From NCBI RefSeq assembly GCF_009208735.1, contig NZ_WFLJ01000002.1, forward strand, positions 333,780-397,779: a DNA stretch of 64,000 bases. The letters run 5' to 3'. Under the pieces are notes generated by a model. It ran no database searches. It was not told where the DNA came from and saw nothing but the letters and a program-made list of their open reading frames with translations. Positions 1-7,301 of the stretch are shown piece after piece (position 1 is the stretch's first letter; every line of letters starts with the position of its first letter). The position numbers were made by a program, and so were the translations under genes. Source of the stretch: Janthinobacterium rivuli. GTDB lineage: Bacteria; Pseudomonadota; Gammaproteobacteria; Burkholderiales; Burkholderiaceae_D.

Positions 1-380
1 ATGGTCCAGAAATCCGTGTCCACGCCGACGGGCAAACCCACCAGGCGGATCAGCACGCGGTTCCAGGCGCCCTGGCGGAAGACGGCGCTGTGGGCCGCAT
101 CGTGCAGGGTATTCATGGCCAGCGCCATGGCCGCCACCAGGCTAGCCACATAGCTGGCGACAAATGGCCAGGTGCTGTCGGCGCTCAAGGCCAGCGCATA
201 CAGCCCCACCGTCAGCGCGGCCAGGAAGATGGTCTTCGCATGCAGGCGAAGGTCGCCAAAGCGGTGTTTTCCTTTGTCCGCCAGGTAGGCGTCGGCGCGC
301 GCACGCAGTTCGCGGCGGAAGGCAGAATCGCGGGCAGGCTGGAAGCGCAGCGGCGGCAGCGAAGGTACAGGCTGCGTCAC
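1..380 (-). CDS. Fatty acid desaturase family protein (3' end outside window)
   Basis: Reading the minus strand from a GTG at 380 gives about 126 codons open to the window edge. They include the histidine box HDAAHSA inside NTLHDAAHSAVFRQG, followed by a hydrophobic stretch and GVDTDFW. HxxxH after a transmembrane segment is the first of three di-iron histidine boxes of membrane acyl desaturases; the other two would lie outside the window. The GTG overlaps the stop of the sterol-desaturase gene upstream (GTGA), so it is translationally coupled and is the last visible gene of the lipid operon. Its substrate cannot be inferred. A hydroxylase or conjugase of the same fold is the main alternative. 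Confidence 0.72.
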   Translation of the reverse strand, partial: MTQPVPSLPPLRFQPARDSAFRRELRARADAYLADKGKHRFGDLRLHAKTIFLAALTVGLYALALSADSTWPFVASYVASLVAAMALAMNTLHDAAHSAVFRQGAWNRVLIRLVGLPVGVDTDFWT

Positions 381-1492
381 GCGCGCGTCCCCGCCGCTGC
401 CGGCCACCACAGGCGGCGCGCGCCGTCGAGGCCATGCGCCAGCAGCGCGGCCAGGAACACCATGCCCCACGCATCTCGCGCGCCATACCAGCCCAGGAAC
501 AGCAGCGGCGTGGCCAGCGCGATGGCGACCCAGGCGATGGCGCCCCAGCGGCGCGCATCGGACAGGCCGCCCAGCGCCAGGGTGCCGGCAAAAATCAGCG
601 CGAACAGGATGGCTTGCTGCGCGCCCGCCAGCGCCGCTTCGTGGTTGACGTAATAGATCACCAGGCCAAACAGGATCACGCCGCCGCTGCCGATGAACAG
701 CTCGGGCACCTCGAACGTGCCGCGCGACTGCCAATGGGGAAAGCGCGTGCGCAGCCATGCGAACAGTTTGCCGTTGCTGGCCAACAGGGGGTTGTGCGTC
801 GGCGTCATACCCTTCACGCCATAGCGCATTTGCACGCCTTCGAGTTCGGGCTGAAAACTGCCGAACAGCCGGTCCCACAGCAGCAGGGTGCCGCCGAAAT
901 TGCGGTTGATGTAACGCTTGTCCGTGCCGTGGTGCACGCGGTGGTGCGACGGCGTGACCATGAAGCTATCCAGGATGCCGGACTTGTTCACCAACGCATT
1001 GTGGTTGTAGAACTGCACCGTGTAATGCAGCGACGAGACGACGAGGAAGATTTCCAGCGGCACGCCCAGCACGGCCAGGATGGCGATGAAGGGGAAATTC
1101 GTCAGCGACGAATACCAGGAATTGCGCACGCCCAGCGACAGGTTGAAATGCTCGCCCTGGTGGTGCACCACGTGCACGGCCCACAGCAAGGGGATTTTAT
1201 GGTGCAGCCGGTGCATCCAGTAAAAGCACAGGTCCCAGGCAAAAAAAGCGAACACCCATTGCGCTGCCACCGGCCACTGGTCGACGATGTGCAGGTTCAC
1301 GTGGCGCAGCAGCAGGGCGAAGGCCGCCACCTCCACGCCACGGAACACCCACATCAGTATGTGTCCGGAATTGAGGTTGAAAATCACGTCCTTCCACGGC
1401 ACGGGTGTCTTGCGTACCCATTTCAGGATCAGCAGTTCGGCCAGCACGAAGGCCAGCATGATCAAAAACGACAGGGCAAAGGGATTCATCAT
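377..1492 (-). CDS. Sterol desaturase / fatty acid hydroxylase family protein
   Basis: A 371-residue membrane protein. Its first half has the histidine clusters of the fatty acid hydroxylase superfamily (non-haem di-iron membrane enzymes): HRLHH, then HVVHHQGEHFN, then HHRVHHG before a conserved LLWDRLFGSF. The C-terminal third adds several hydrophobic segments beyond the catalytic core. The start is the ATG at 1492, which overlaps the stop of the PAP2 gene as ATGA. A longer frame upstream is only a shadow of that gene. The family oxidises or hydroxylates acyl chains, sterols or carotenoids. Operon context (ketoacyl synthase, ligase, reductase) suggests it acts on an acyl-derived product, but this is inference. 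Confidence 0.85.
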   Translation of the reverse strand: MMNPFALSFLIMLAFVLAELLILKWVRKTPVPWKDVIFNLNSGHILMWVFRGVEVAAFALLLRHVNLHIVDQWPVAAQWVFAFFAWDLCFYWMHRLHHKIPLLWAVHVVHHQGEHFNLSLGVRNSWYSSLTNFPFIAILAVLGVPLEIFLVVSSLHYTVQFYNHNALVNKSGILDSFMVTPSHHRVHHGTDKRYINRNFGGTLLLWDRLFGSFQPELEGVQMRYGVKGMTPTHNPLLASNGKLFAWLRTRFPHWQSRGTFEVPELFIGSGGVILFGLVIYYVNHEAALAGAQQAILFALIFAGTLALGGLSDARRWGAIAWVAIALATPLLFLGWYGARDAWGMVFLAALLAHGLDGARRLWWPAAAGTRA

Positions 1493-2127
1493 GGTGCGGT
1501 TTTCATGGACACGGCGCGACGGGCAGCCAAGGATACCTGCATTTTCGCCAACATGCCGCCAGCGATGCCAACAGCCAGGCCGGCGGCCAGGTCGATGCTC
1601 ACGTGCCGGCGCAGCGCGATGATGGCGTAGCAGATGGCCACGCCCAGCACCACGGCCAGCGCGGAGCGCAGCCGGTGGCGCCTGTCGCACAAGGCCCACA
1701 CGCACAGCAGGGTCAATGCGCCATGCAGCGAAGGCAGGCAGTTTTGCGCGGAATCGGCTGCCTGCAGCAGGCGCAGCGCCTGCGTGCTCCAGGCGCTGCC
1801 GTCACCGACGGGCGGATACGCGAGCGTGGTCGGATACAGCAGGAAGACCACGCCGCAGGCCAGCGCGGAAAGCGCCATGGCGCGCGCCAGCCAGCGCACC
1901 CTCGCCGCATCGGCCGCCAGGTAGGCGTAGGGGATCAGGATGAAGAACGACAGGTACAGCCAGATGGCCGAGTCGCTGTAGGGAATGGCGCGGTCGATGG
2001 CCGTTTCGGGCAGCAGCACGCCCTGCCCTTGCAGCAGGTCGCTGGAAAAATACACAAGGCCGACGCTGCCCCAGCCGGCCAGCAGGTGCAGCAGGCGGCC
2101 GCGTATGGTCATGGAAGAAGGATTCAT
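1489..2127 (-). CDS. PAP2 superfamily phosphatase, inositol-phosphotransferase-like
   Basis: A 212-residue protein with about six hydrophobic segments. Motifs are NCLPSLHGA (PSxH type) and LRRHVSIDLAAG (SRxxxxxHxxxD-like), the phosphate-binding and catalytic parts of the PAP2/Aur1-like fold. Family members dephosphorylate lipid phosphates or transfer phospho-head groups at the membrane. It overlaps the adenylating-enzyme gene by 4 bp upstream and the hydroxylase gene by 4 bp downstream, so it is part of one coupled operon. A likely role is to process a lipid phosphate or head group in this pathway; the exact substrate is unknown. Confidence 0.8.
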   Translation of the reverse strand: MNPSSMTIRGRLLHLLAGWGSVGLVYFSSDLLQGQGVLLPETAIDRAIPYSDSAIWLYLSFFILIPYAYLAADAARVRWLARAMALSALACGVVFLLYPTTLAYPPVGDGSAWSTQALRLLQAADSAQNCLPSLHGALTLLCVWALCDRRHRLRSALAVVLGVAICYAIIALRRHVSIDLAAGLAVGIAGGMLAKMQVSLAARRAVSMKTAP

Positions 2128-3431
2128 GCGCTTGCGAGGCGCCGGATGCGGCGCCGTTTCGTGGTGGGGTCAAAGGGAGGCAATTCGCCGCTGATCGTCC
2201 AGGCCAGGCCGTCGACGGCCACGCCCAGGCCCTGCAGCACCGCGGCCAGGTGCGCGCGCAGGGCGGCCAGGCCGGCATCGTCGAGGGCCGCGTGCAGCTG
2301 CAGGGCCGCTTCGCCCGACTGGGCCAGGCGGTAATCGGCGTCCGGCGGCAAGGCTTGCGCGAAGGCCCGCGTCAGCACGTCGGCAAACACGGCGACCGAC
2401 TCGCCGCCGCGCGCCGACGGCAGCAGCAACATGTCGTCGCAGCGCCCTTCGATGCCGTCGATGGCGCGCGTGGCGCGGCCGCACGGGCATGGCGTGGCGC
2501 GCGCGAGCAGGATATCGTCCAGGCGGTAGCGCACGATGGGCTGCGTGACGCGGGTAAAGTCCGTAATCACGGGCACGAAGCGACGTTGCTGTTCGCCTGC
2601 CTCAGCATCGAGCCACTGCGGCTCGATGTGCACGTATTCCTCGTTCAGGTGCAGCACGCCGTGTTCGCAGCTGCTGGCGAGGAAACCCTCGGTGGCCTGG
2701 TAGATTTCATGCACCGTGCCAAACGCCTGCGCGATCAGGGCGCGGTCCTGCGCTTCCAGCACTTCGGCCACCGAGATGACTTTTTTCGGCGCCAGCGCCA
2801 GGCTGCCATCGATGACGCGCAAGGCCAGCTGGCGCAGCACCTGGGCCGGCGCGACGATGACGGACGGTTGATAGTGCGCCAGCCGCGCGCACAGGCTGTC
2901 GAACGGTTCGAACAAGTCATAGAAGGCAAAGGTCAGCCACGGCGAGCGCACGGCCGTGTACAGATTGCTGTTCGCGCGCAGGAACAGCGCGACCCGCTCG
3001 CCGGAGAACAGGCCCTCGGGCAGCGCCTTGGCCAGCATCACGCCCGCCCATTGGGCCTTTTCGCGGGGGCTGACGGTAAACACGGCGCGCCGCGACGAGG
3101 TGCCCGACGACAGGCCCACCGTGATGTCACCGACGGCCGGCGTGAAGTCGCGGCTATGCTCGGCCGCCATGGCCGCGTCCATCGCCTGCGCCAGCGTGAC
3201 GCCTTCCGTGTTCATGGCATCGAAATGCTCGAGCATCAAGGCCTTGTTCATCGTCGGCCACTGCGCCAGGGGCAGATCGCGGTACGGGGCGAAGTAAGCG
3301 CTGCGCGCGCACAGGGTGTCGATGAAACGCGCCAGCTGCTTGCGCTGGTAGGCGTCGAGCTGCGCGCGGCTGGTGAAGCGCAGGCGGCGCGTGCGCCAGT
3401 ACGACAATAACAGCCAGACGATGCGCTTCAC
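2124..3431 (-). CDS. Adenylate-forming enzyme, F390 synthetase / PaaK-like
   Basis: A 435-residue member of the ANL adenylating superfamily in the PaaK/coenzyme-F390-synthetase branch. Visible core motifs are VGLSSGTSSRRAVF (phosphate-binding loop), YQATEGFLASSCEHG (A5 region) and VRYRLDDILL (A7-like, Asp binding the ribose). It is shorter than acyl-CoA synthetases of about 550 residues, as expected for PaaK-like enzymes. It should activate a carboxylate with ATP, giving an acyl-adenylate for transfer to an unknown acceptor. In an Ole-type pathway the adenylating enzyme (OleC) converts a 2-alkyl-3-hydroxy acid to a beta-lactone. Whether this protein does something similar is speculation based on its neighbours. 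Confidence 0.82.
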   Translation of the reverse strand: MKRIVWLLLSYWRTRRLRFTSRAQLDAYQRKQLARFIDTLCARSAYFAPYRDLPLAQWPTMNKALMLEHFDAMNTEGVTLAQAMDAAMAAEHSRDFTPAVGDITVGLSSGTSSRRAVFTVSPREKAQWAGVMLAKALPEGLFSGERVALFLRANSNLYTAVRSPWLTFAFYDLFEPFDSLCARLAHYQPSVIVAPAQVLRQLALRVIDGSLALAPKKVISVAEVLEAQDRALIAQAFGTVHEIYQATEGFLASSCEHGVLHLNEEYVHIEPQWLDAEAGEQQRRFVPVITDFTRVTQPIVRYRLDDILLARATPCPCGRATRAIDGIEGRCDDMLLLPSARGGESVAVFADVLTRAFAQALPPDADYRLAQSGEAALQLHAALDDAGLAALRAHLAAVLQGLGVAVDGLAWTISGELPPFDPTTKRRRIRRLASA

Positions 3432-4258
3432 GGGCGGCCCGCCACAGGCAGATAGTCGGGCGTGTCTTCATGCGTGATGCGGATCTGCGCATTGCCCGAC
3501 CGGTGCAGCTGGTGCAGGCGGTTCAGGGTGGCGTAGTACAGCGCGCGCTTGTGCTGGATGAGGAACGACAGTTCGGACGGTCCGCGCAGCTGCTGGAAGC
3601 TTTCCGGCACCCAGGCCGCGTCCGACGCCAGCAATGTCCAGCCTTCGTCCTGCAGCACGAAGGCGCCAAGATGGCCGATCGCATGGCCGGGCAGGTCGAC
3701 GATGTAGATCTCGCCCGTGCCGCTGACGTCGCGCCCGTGCGTAAACGGCAGCAGGGCCGCCGGCAAGGCCGTCTCGGGCACGCTTTCCACGAAATCCAGG
3801 CGGTCGGCGATATCGGGCGGCAGCAGCTCGGGCACGAAGGCCTGGCGCACGGCGGCCACGCCGGACAGGCCGCGCACGGCGTCCCAGCCCGTTTTCGAGG
3901 CCATCAGCCGCGCGCCGGGAAAGTCGCGCAGGCCGGCGATATGGTCGGCGTGGAAGTGCGACAGCAGCAAGGTGTGGATGTCGCCGGGCGACACGCCATG
4001 CGCGCGCAACTGGCCGTGCAGCGATTCCTTCTCGTCAAACGAAATCGGCGTCACCCACGCATACATGCGGTACACGCCTTTCGACGTGGCGGCGCGGAAG
4101 TGCTCGGCGTAACCGGTGTCCCACAGGTACAGGCCCGCGCGGGTCTCGATCAGGTAGGCGCGCGAGGGGAAGCAGCGGCTGGCCAGCCCGCTGCCTTTCA
4201 AGACCATGCACGAAGGATGGGTGCAGTGGCCGACGCGAAACGCGGTGATGCTAGCCAT
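3428..4258 (-). CDS. MBL-fold metallo-hydrolase, lactonase-like
   Basis: A 276-residue metallo-beta-lactamase-fold protein. The metal motif HFHADH lies at residues 101-106, followed by later His and Asp ligands (PGHAIGH, LLASDAAW). The arrangement resembles N-acyl-homoserine-lactone lactonases and other small-molecule lactonases or thioesterases. The start ATG at 4258 lies 8 bp inside the end of the epimerase gene, and the stop overlaps the next start by 4 bp. In this operon it could open a lactone or cleave an acyl thioester made by the ketoacyl synthase. A quorum-quenching role is possible but the operon context does not favour it. Confidence 0.83.
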   Translation of the reverse strand: MASITAFRVGHCTHPSCMVLKGSGLASRCFPSRAYLIETRAGLYLWDTGYAEHFRAATSKGVYRMYAWVTPISFDEKESLHGQLRAHGVSPGDIHTLLLSHFHADHIAGLRDFPGARLMASKTGWDAVRGLSGVAAVRQAFVPELLPPDIADRLDFVESVPETALPAALLPFTHGRDVSGTGEIYIVDLPGHAIGHLGAFVLQDEGWTLLASDAAWVPESFQQLRGPSELSFLIQHKRALYYATLNRLHQLHRSGNAQIRITHEDTPDYLPVAGRP

Positions 4259-5288
4259 TGCGCTCCTTGCCCACCTTGTGCGCCGCCGCTTCCTGGCGCA
4301 TCCACTGCGCCGTGCGGGCGATGCCGTCCTGCAGGCTGACGACGGGACGATAACCGAGCACCTTGCGCGCCTTGGCGTTATCGAGCGTCATGTCGAAACT
4401 GAGCGCGCCGATGCTGTAGGGCGTGAGCGATGGTTCGCGGCGGGTAAAACGCGAAGCGAACTGCATCAGGCGCGCAAGCACCGCCAGCACGCGGTAAGGT
4501 ACGCTGACGATCTCGAACGGCTGCTGCAGATGGTCGCAAAACAGGCTGCGCAAGATGTCGCACAGGCGCGCCGGTTCGCCATTCGTGATGTTGAAGGCGG
4601 CGCCCGAAGCGATGGTCTTGTGCACGGTGGCCAGCCACATCGCATGCACGACATTGTCGACGTAGGTGACGTCAATGGTGGCCGCGCCGCCGTTGGGCAG
4701 GGGCAGCTTGCCGCCGCGCTCCTGCAGCACCCGCGCCAGGCGCGGGATCAGCACCTGGTCGTGCGGGCCGAAGATGGCGCGCGGGCGCAGGATCACGCAG
4801 GTCATGCCGCGGTGGCGGTCGACGCAATCCTGCACCAGCTTTTCCGCCATCGCCTTGCTGCGCGCATACGCGTTGACAAAAGAATCGGGGCGGAAGGTTT
4901 CCGGCACGTCGTAGCGGTTGTGGTAATCGAAATAGATGGCCGGCGTGGAAATGTGCACGAAGCGCGCCACGTGCAGGCTGGCGGCCGCGCGCAGCAACTG
5001 CGCCGTGGCCGTGACGTTGGCGGCGATGAAGTCGCGCTCCGCGCCCCACGGCGACGACAGCGCGGCGCAGTGCCAGACGGTGTCCATGCCGCGCACCAGC
5101 TCGTCGACCTGGCGCGGCGACGCCTGCGCCAGGTCGAGCGCGACGAATTGCGCGCCCATGCGTTCAAGTTCGCGCCCGACGGCGGCGTTGCGGCCCGTGG
5201 CGCGCACTTCCACGCCCTGCGCCAGCAGGGTGCGCACGGCATTGCGCCCCAAGCCGCCCGTCGCTCCCGTGACCAGTATCCGCCTCAT
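4251..5288 (-). CDS. NAD(P)-dependent epimerase/reductase, OleD / 3-beta-HSD-like
   Basis: A 345-residue extended short-chain dehydrogenase. The N-terminal Rossmann motif is VTGATGGLGRNAV, and the catalytic pair YARSK (Tyr-xxx-Lys) lies in the middle. The sequence looks most like the 3-beta-hydroxysteroid-dehydrogenase/OleD group, whose members reduce a ketone on a long-chain substrate with NAD(P)H. I chose the ATG at 5288 over the TTG seven codons earlier because it begins exactly at the Rossmann strand and follows an AAGGTGG ribosome-binding stretch just after the ketoacyl-synthase stop. It probably reduces the beta-keto product of the preceding enzyme. Confidence 0.82.
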   Translation of the reverse strand: MRRILVTGATGGLGRNAVRTLLAQGVEVRATGRNAAVGRELERMGAQFVALDLAQASPRQVDELVRGMDTVWHCAALSSPWGAERDFIAANVTATAQLLRAAASLHVARFVHISTPAIYFDYHNRYDVPETFRPDSFVNAYARSKAMAEKLVQDCVDRHRGMTCVILRPRAIFGPHDQVLIPRLARVLQERGGKLPLPNGGAATIDVTYVDNVVHAMWLATVHKTIASGAAFNITNGEPARLCDILRSLFCDHLQQPFEIVSVPYRVLAVLARLMQFASRFTRREPSLTPYSIGALSFDMTLDNAKARKVLGYRPVVSLQDGIARTAQWMRQEAAAHKVGKERNG

Positions 5289-5298
5289 CACACCACCT

Positions 5299-6279
5299 TC
5301 ACAGGTCAAGAATCATGCCGCCGATGGTCAGGCCTGCGGCCGTGCCCATCATCAGCAAACGCTGGCCCGCCACGGCCCGGCCCGTCATCACCGCCTCGTG
5401 CAGGGCGGTGGGCAGGGACGCGGCCACCTGGTTGCCATGCGTTTCAAATATCTTGATGATTTTAGCATCGGGAACGTCGAGGATGCGCGCCGCATGCGCG
5501 AGCCCCAATGGGCTGGCCTGGTGGGGCACGACCACATCGACCCGTTCCAGTCCGGCGCCCGATTCCTGCATTAATTCCGCGAGGAAATCCGGCATCACCT
5601 TGACGGCCAGGCGGAACACGGCCTTGCCATCCATGCGGAACAGGTAGTCGCCCGGTTCGCAGCCGTTGCGCGGGTTGCGCTCGGTGCCGCCGCCGCGGAT
5701 TTCGCAGTAGCGCCGCCCTTCCGGATACGTGCCCATCTTGTAGGCGCGGATGCCGGCGCTGCCATCGCCCTGCTCGACGATGACGGCGGCGGCGCCGTCG
5801 CCAAAGATCATCGACGCTTCCGGCTCGCTCCAGTCGACGCCGCGCGAAGCGAGGTCGGATGAAACGATGGCGATGCGCCGGTAGGCGCCGCCGGCCAGCA
5901 TCGAGGCGGCCACGCGGAAGGCGGCCATGAAACTGAGGCAGCTGGCGTTGACGTCGAAGCTTTGCGTTCCTGGCGGCAAGCCTGCGTGTTCGGCGACGAA
6001 GCAGGCCGTGTTCGGCAATGCCTGCTCTGGCACGCCGTTGGCGCAGATCAGCAGGTCGATGTCGGCCGGACGCAGGCTGGCGTTCTTCAGCGCGTCGAGC
6101 AGGGCGGCGGCGCCCAGCTGGCTTTGCGATTCATCGGGCGCGGCGACAAAGCGCGACAGCACGCCGCTCTTGCGCAGGGTGTAGCCGGCCGGATGACCCA
6201 ATGTCAGGTCCAGGCTGGCGGAAGTCACACTATGCGACGGCACGGCTTTGCCCGTCGCGATCAGGCGAACTGGAATCAT
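5299..6279 (-). CDS. 3-oxoacyl-ACP synthase III family (FabH/OleA-like) condensing enzyme
   Basis: A 326-residue thiolase-fold protein with the complete catalytic triad: Cys114 in NASCLSF, His253 in PHQAS and Asn283 in HGNQVA. These are the acyl-binding and decarboxylative-condensation residues of KAS III enzymes; OleA head-to-head condensing enzymes share the fold. It is the first gene of the coupled minus-strand run. Because fabH in housekeeping operons sits with plsX and fabD, and none of those is here, this copy is probably dedicated to a special lipid or metabolite. An AAGG ribosome-binding stretch precedes the ATG. Whether it uses malonyl-ACP or two acyl-CoAs cannot be told from sequence. 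Confidence 0.86.
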   Translation of the reverse strand: MIPVRLIATGKAVPSHSVTSASLDLTLGHPAGYTLRKSGVLSRFVAAPDESQSQLGAAALLDALKNASLRPADIDLLICANGVPEQALPNTACFVAEHAGLPPGTQSFDVNASCLSFMAAFRVAASMLAGGAYRRIAIVSSDLASRGVDWSEPEASMIFGDGAAAVIVEQGDGSAGIRAYKMGTYPEGRRYCEIRGGGTERNPRNGCEPGDYLFRMDGKAVFRLAVKVMPDFLAELMQESGAGLERVDVVVPHQASPLGLAHAARILDVPDAKIIKIFETHGNQVAASLPTALHEAVMTGRAVAGQRLLMMGTAAGLTIGGMILDL

Positions 6280-6311
6280 GTTGGCCTTAACAAAGTAAAT
6301 ATGGTTATGAA

Positions 6312-7220
6312 TTAATCGCGTGCCAGCGGCGGCAAGTCAACGCCGCAGTTCTTGCAGAAATTGGCATCGTCATCGAGCCCTTCTTTCAGGCACGTGGGAC
6401 AGGTACGCGTGGTGACCAGCTTGGAACTGCGCTGTACCGTCATTTCGGCACTGATAATGCCGGTAGGCACTGCCAGGATGCCCCAGCCGAGCAACATCAT
6501 CAGCGAAGCGATGGTGCGCCCGATGTCGGTGCGCGGCGTGATATCGCCGAACCCGACGGTGGTCATGGTGCTGATGGCCCAGTAGATCGACGTGGGGATA
6601 CTGCTGAAACCGTTATCCGGCCCCTCCACGACATACATCACAGTACCCAACAGAAAGACCACCATCATGACAAAAGACAAGAAAATGAGGATCTTGCGCC
6701 GGCTGGCCAGCAAGGCCCGCCCCAGCACCGTGTATTCATGCACGTAGGACGTGAGCTTGAGGATACGGAACATGCGCAGCAGGCGCAAAATGCGCACGTC
6801 GATCAGCACGTGGGCGCCCGGCAGCAGCAAGCCGATGTAGGTCGGCACGATGGCCAGCAAGTCGATAATGCCGAAAAAACTCTTGGCGTAACGCACCGGA
6901 TGCCGCAGGCACGACAGGCGGGCGACATATTCGATGGTAAATAAAATGGTGAAAAACCACTCCAGCGCCGTCAGCCAGGCGCCATAGCGCTCGGCCACGG
7001 AGGCGACACTGCTGAGCACGACCACCGTCACGCTGACCAGGATGGCGGCGATCAGCAGCAAATCGAAGGCGCGGCCCGTGCGCGTTTCCGCCTCGAAGAT
7101 GACGGTGTACACCTGCTCGCGCCAGCCCCGCTCGGGCTTGCCATATTTTTGCTGCGTTTCCTGCGCCGCCAGTTGCTGCGGCGTCAGGGGCGCCGCTCCG
7201 CTCTTCGTCGCGGCTTTCAT
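6312..7220 (-). CDS. Voltage-gated-type potassium channel with C-terminal zinc ribbon
   Basis: A 302-residue six-transmembrane ion channel. The S4-like segment IDVRILRLLRMFRIL carries regularly spaced arginines, and the pore holds TTVGFGD, the K+ selectivity filter. After the last helix the protein ends in a short tail with CPTC and, 15 residues later, CKNC, a zinc-ribbon pattern unusual for small bacterial channels. The ATG at 7220 is preferred: the frame extends upstream to a TTG, but that stretch is AT-rich and looks like promoter DNA. The stop lies 32 nt before the ketoacyl-synthase start on the same strand, so read-through into the lipid operon is possible. Confidence 0.88.
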   Translation of the reverse strand: MKAATKSGAAPLTPQQLAAQETQQKYGKPERGWREQVYTVIFEAETRTGRAFDLLLIAAILVSVTVVVLSSVASVAERYGAWLTALEWFFTILFTIEYVARLSCLRHPVRYAKSFFGIIDLLAIVPTYIGLLLPGAHVLIDVRILRLLRMFRILKLTSYVHEYTVLGRALLASRRKILIFLSFVMMVVFLLGTVMYVVEGPDNGFSSIPTSIYWAISTMTTVGFGDITPRTDIGRTIASLMMLLGWGILAVPTGIISAEMTVQRSSKLVTTRTCPTCLKEGLDDDANFCKNCGVDLPPLARD

Positions 7221-7231
7221 GTGGTGAGTGT

Positions 7232-7265
7232 GCTCATATACTATTATTGTATAGATAATTGACAA
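7232..7265 (-). promoter_or_regulatory. Candidate promoter with inverted repeat for the K+ channel gene
   Basis: The minus strand shows TTGTCA as a -35-like box. An AT-rich stretch follows, and TAGTAT (4 of 6) lies 16 nt later. Within it TATAC and GTATA form a 5-bp inverted repeat around seven bases. The strong AT content in a GC-rich genome supports a promoter; the exact start is uncertain. Confidence 0.4.
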
Positions 7266-7301
7266 AGCACGGCGACACGCACGATTGCAATAAGGTTTGC
7301 G

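Noticed and set aside
3428..4258. A quorum-quenching lactonase role for the MBL protein
   Set aside because: HxHxDH is shared by many MBL enzymes, and it is translationally coupled to lipid-type enzymes, so a pathway role is more likely.
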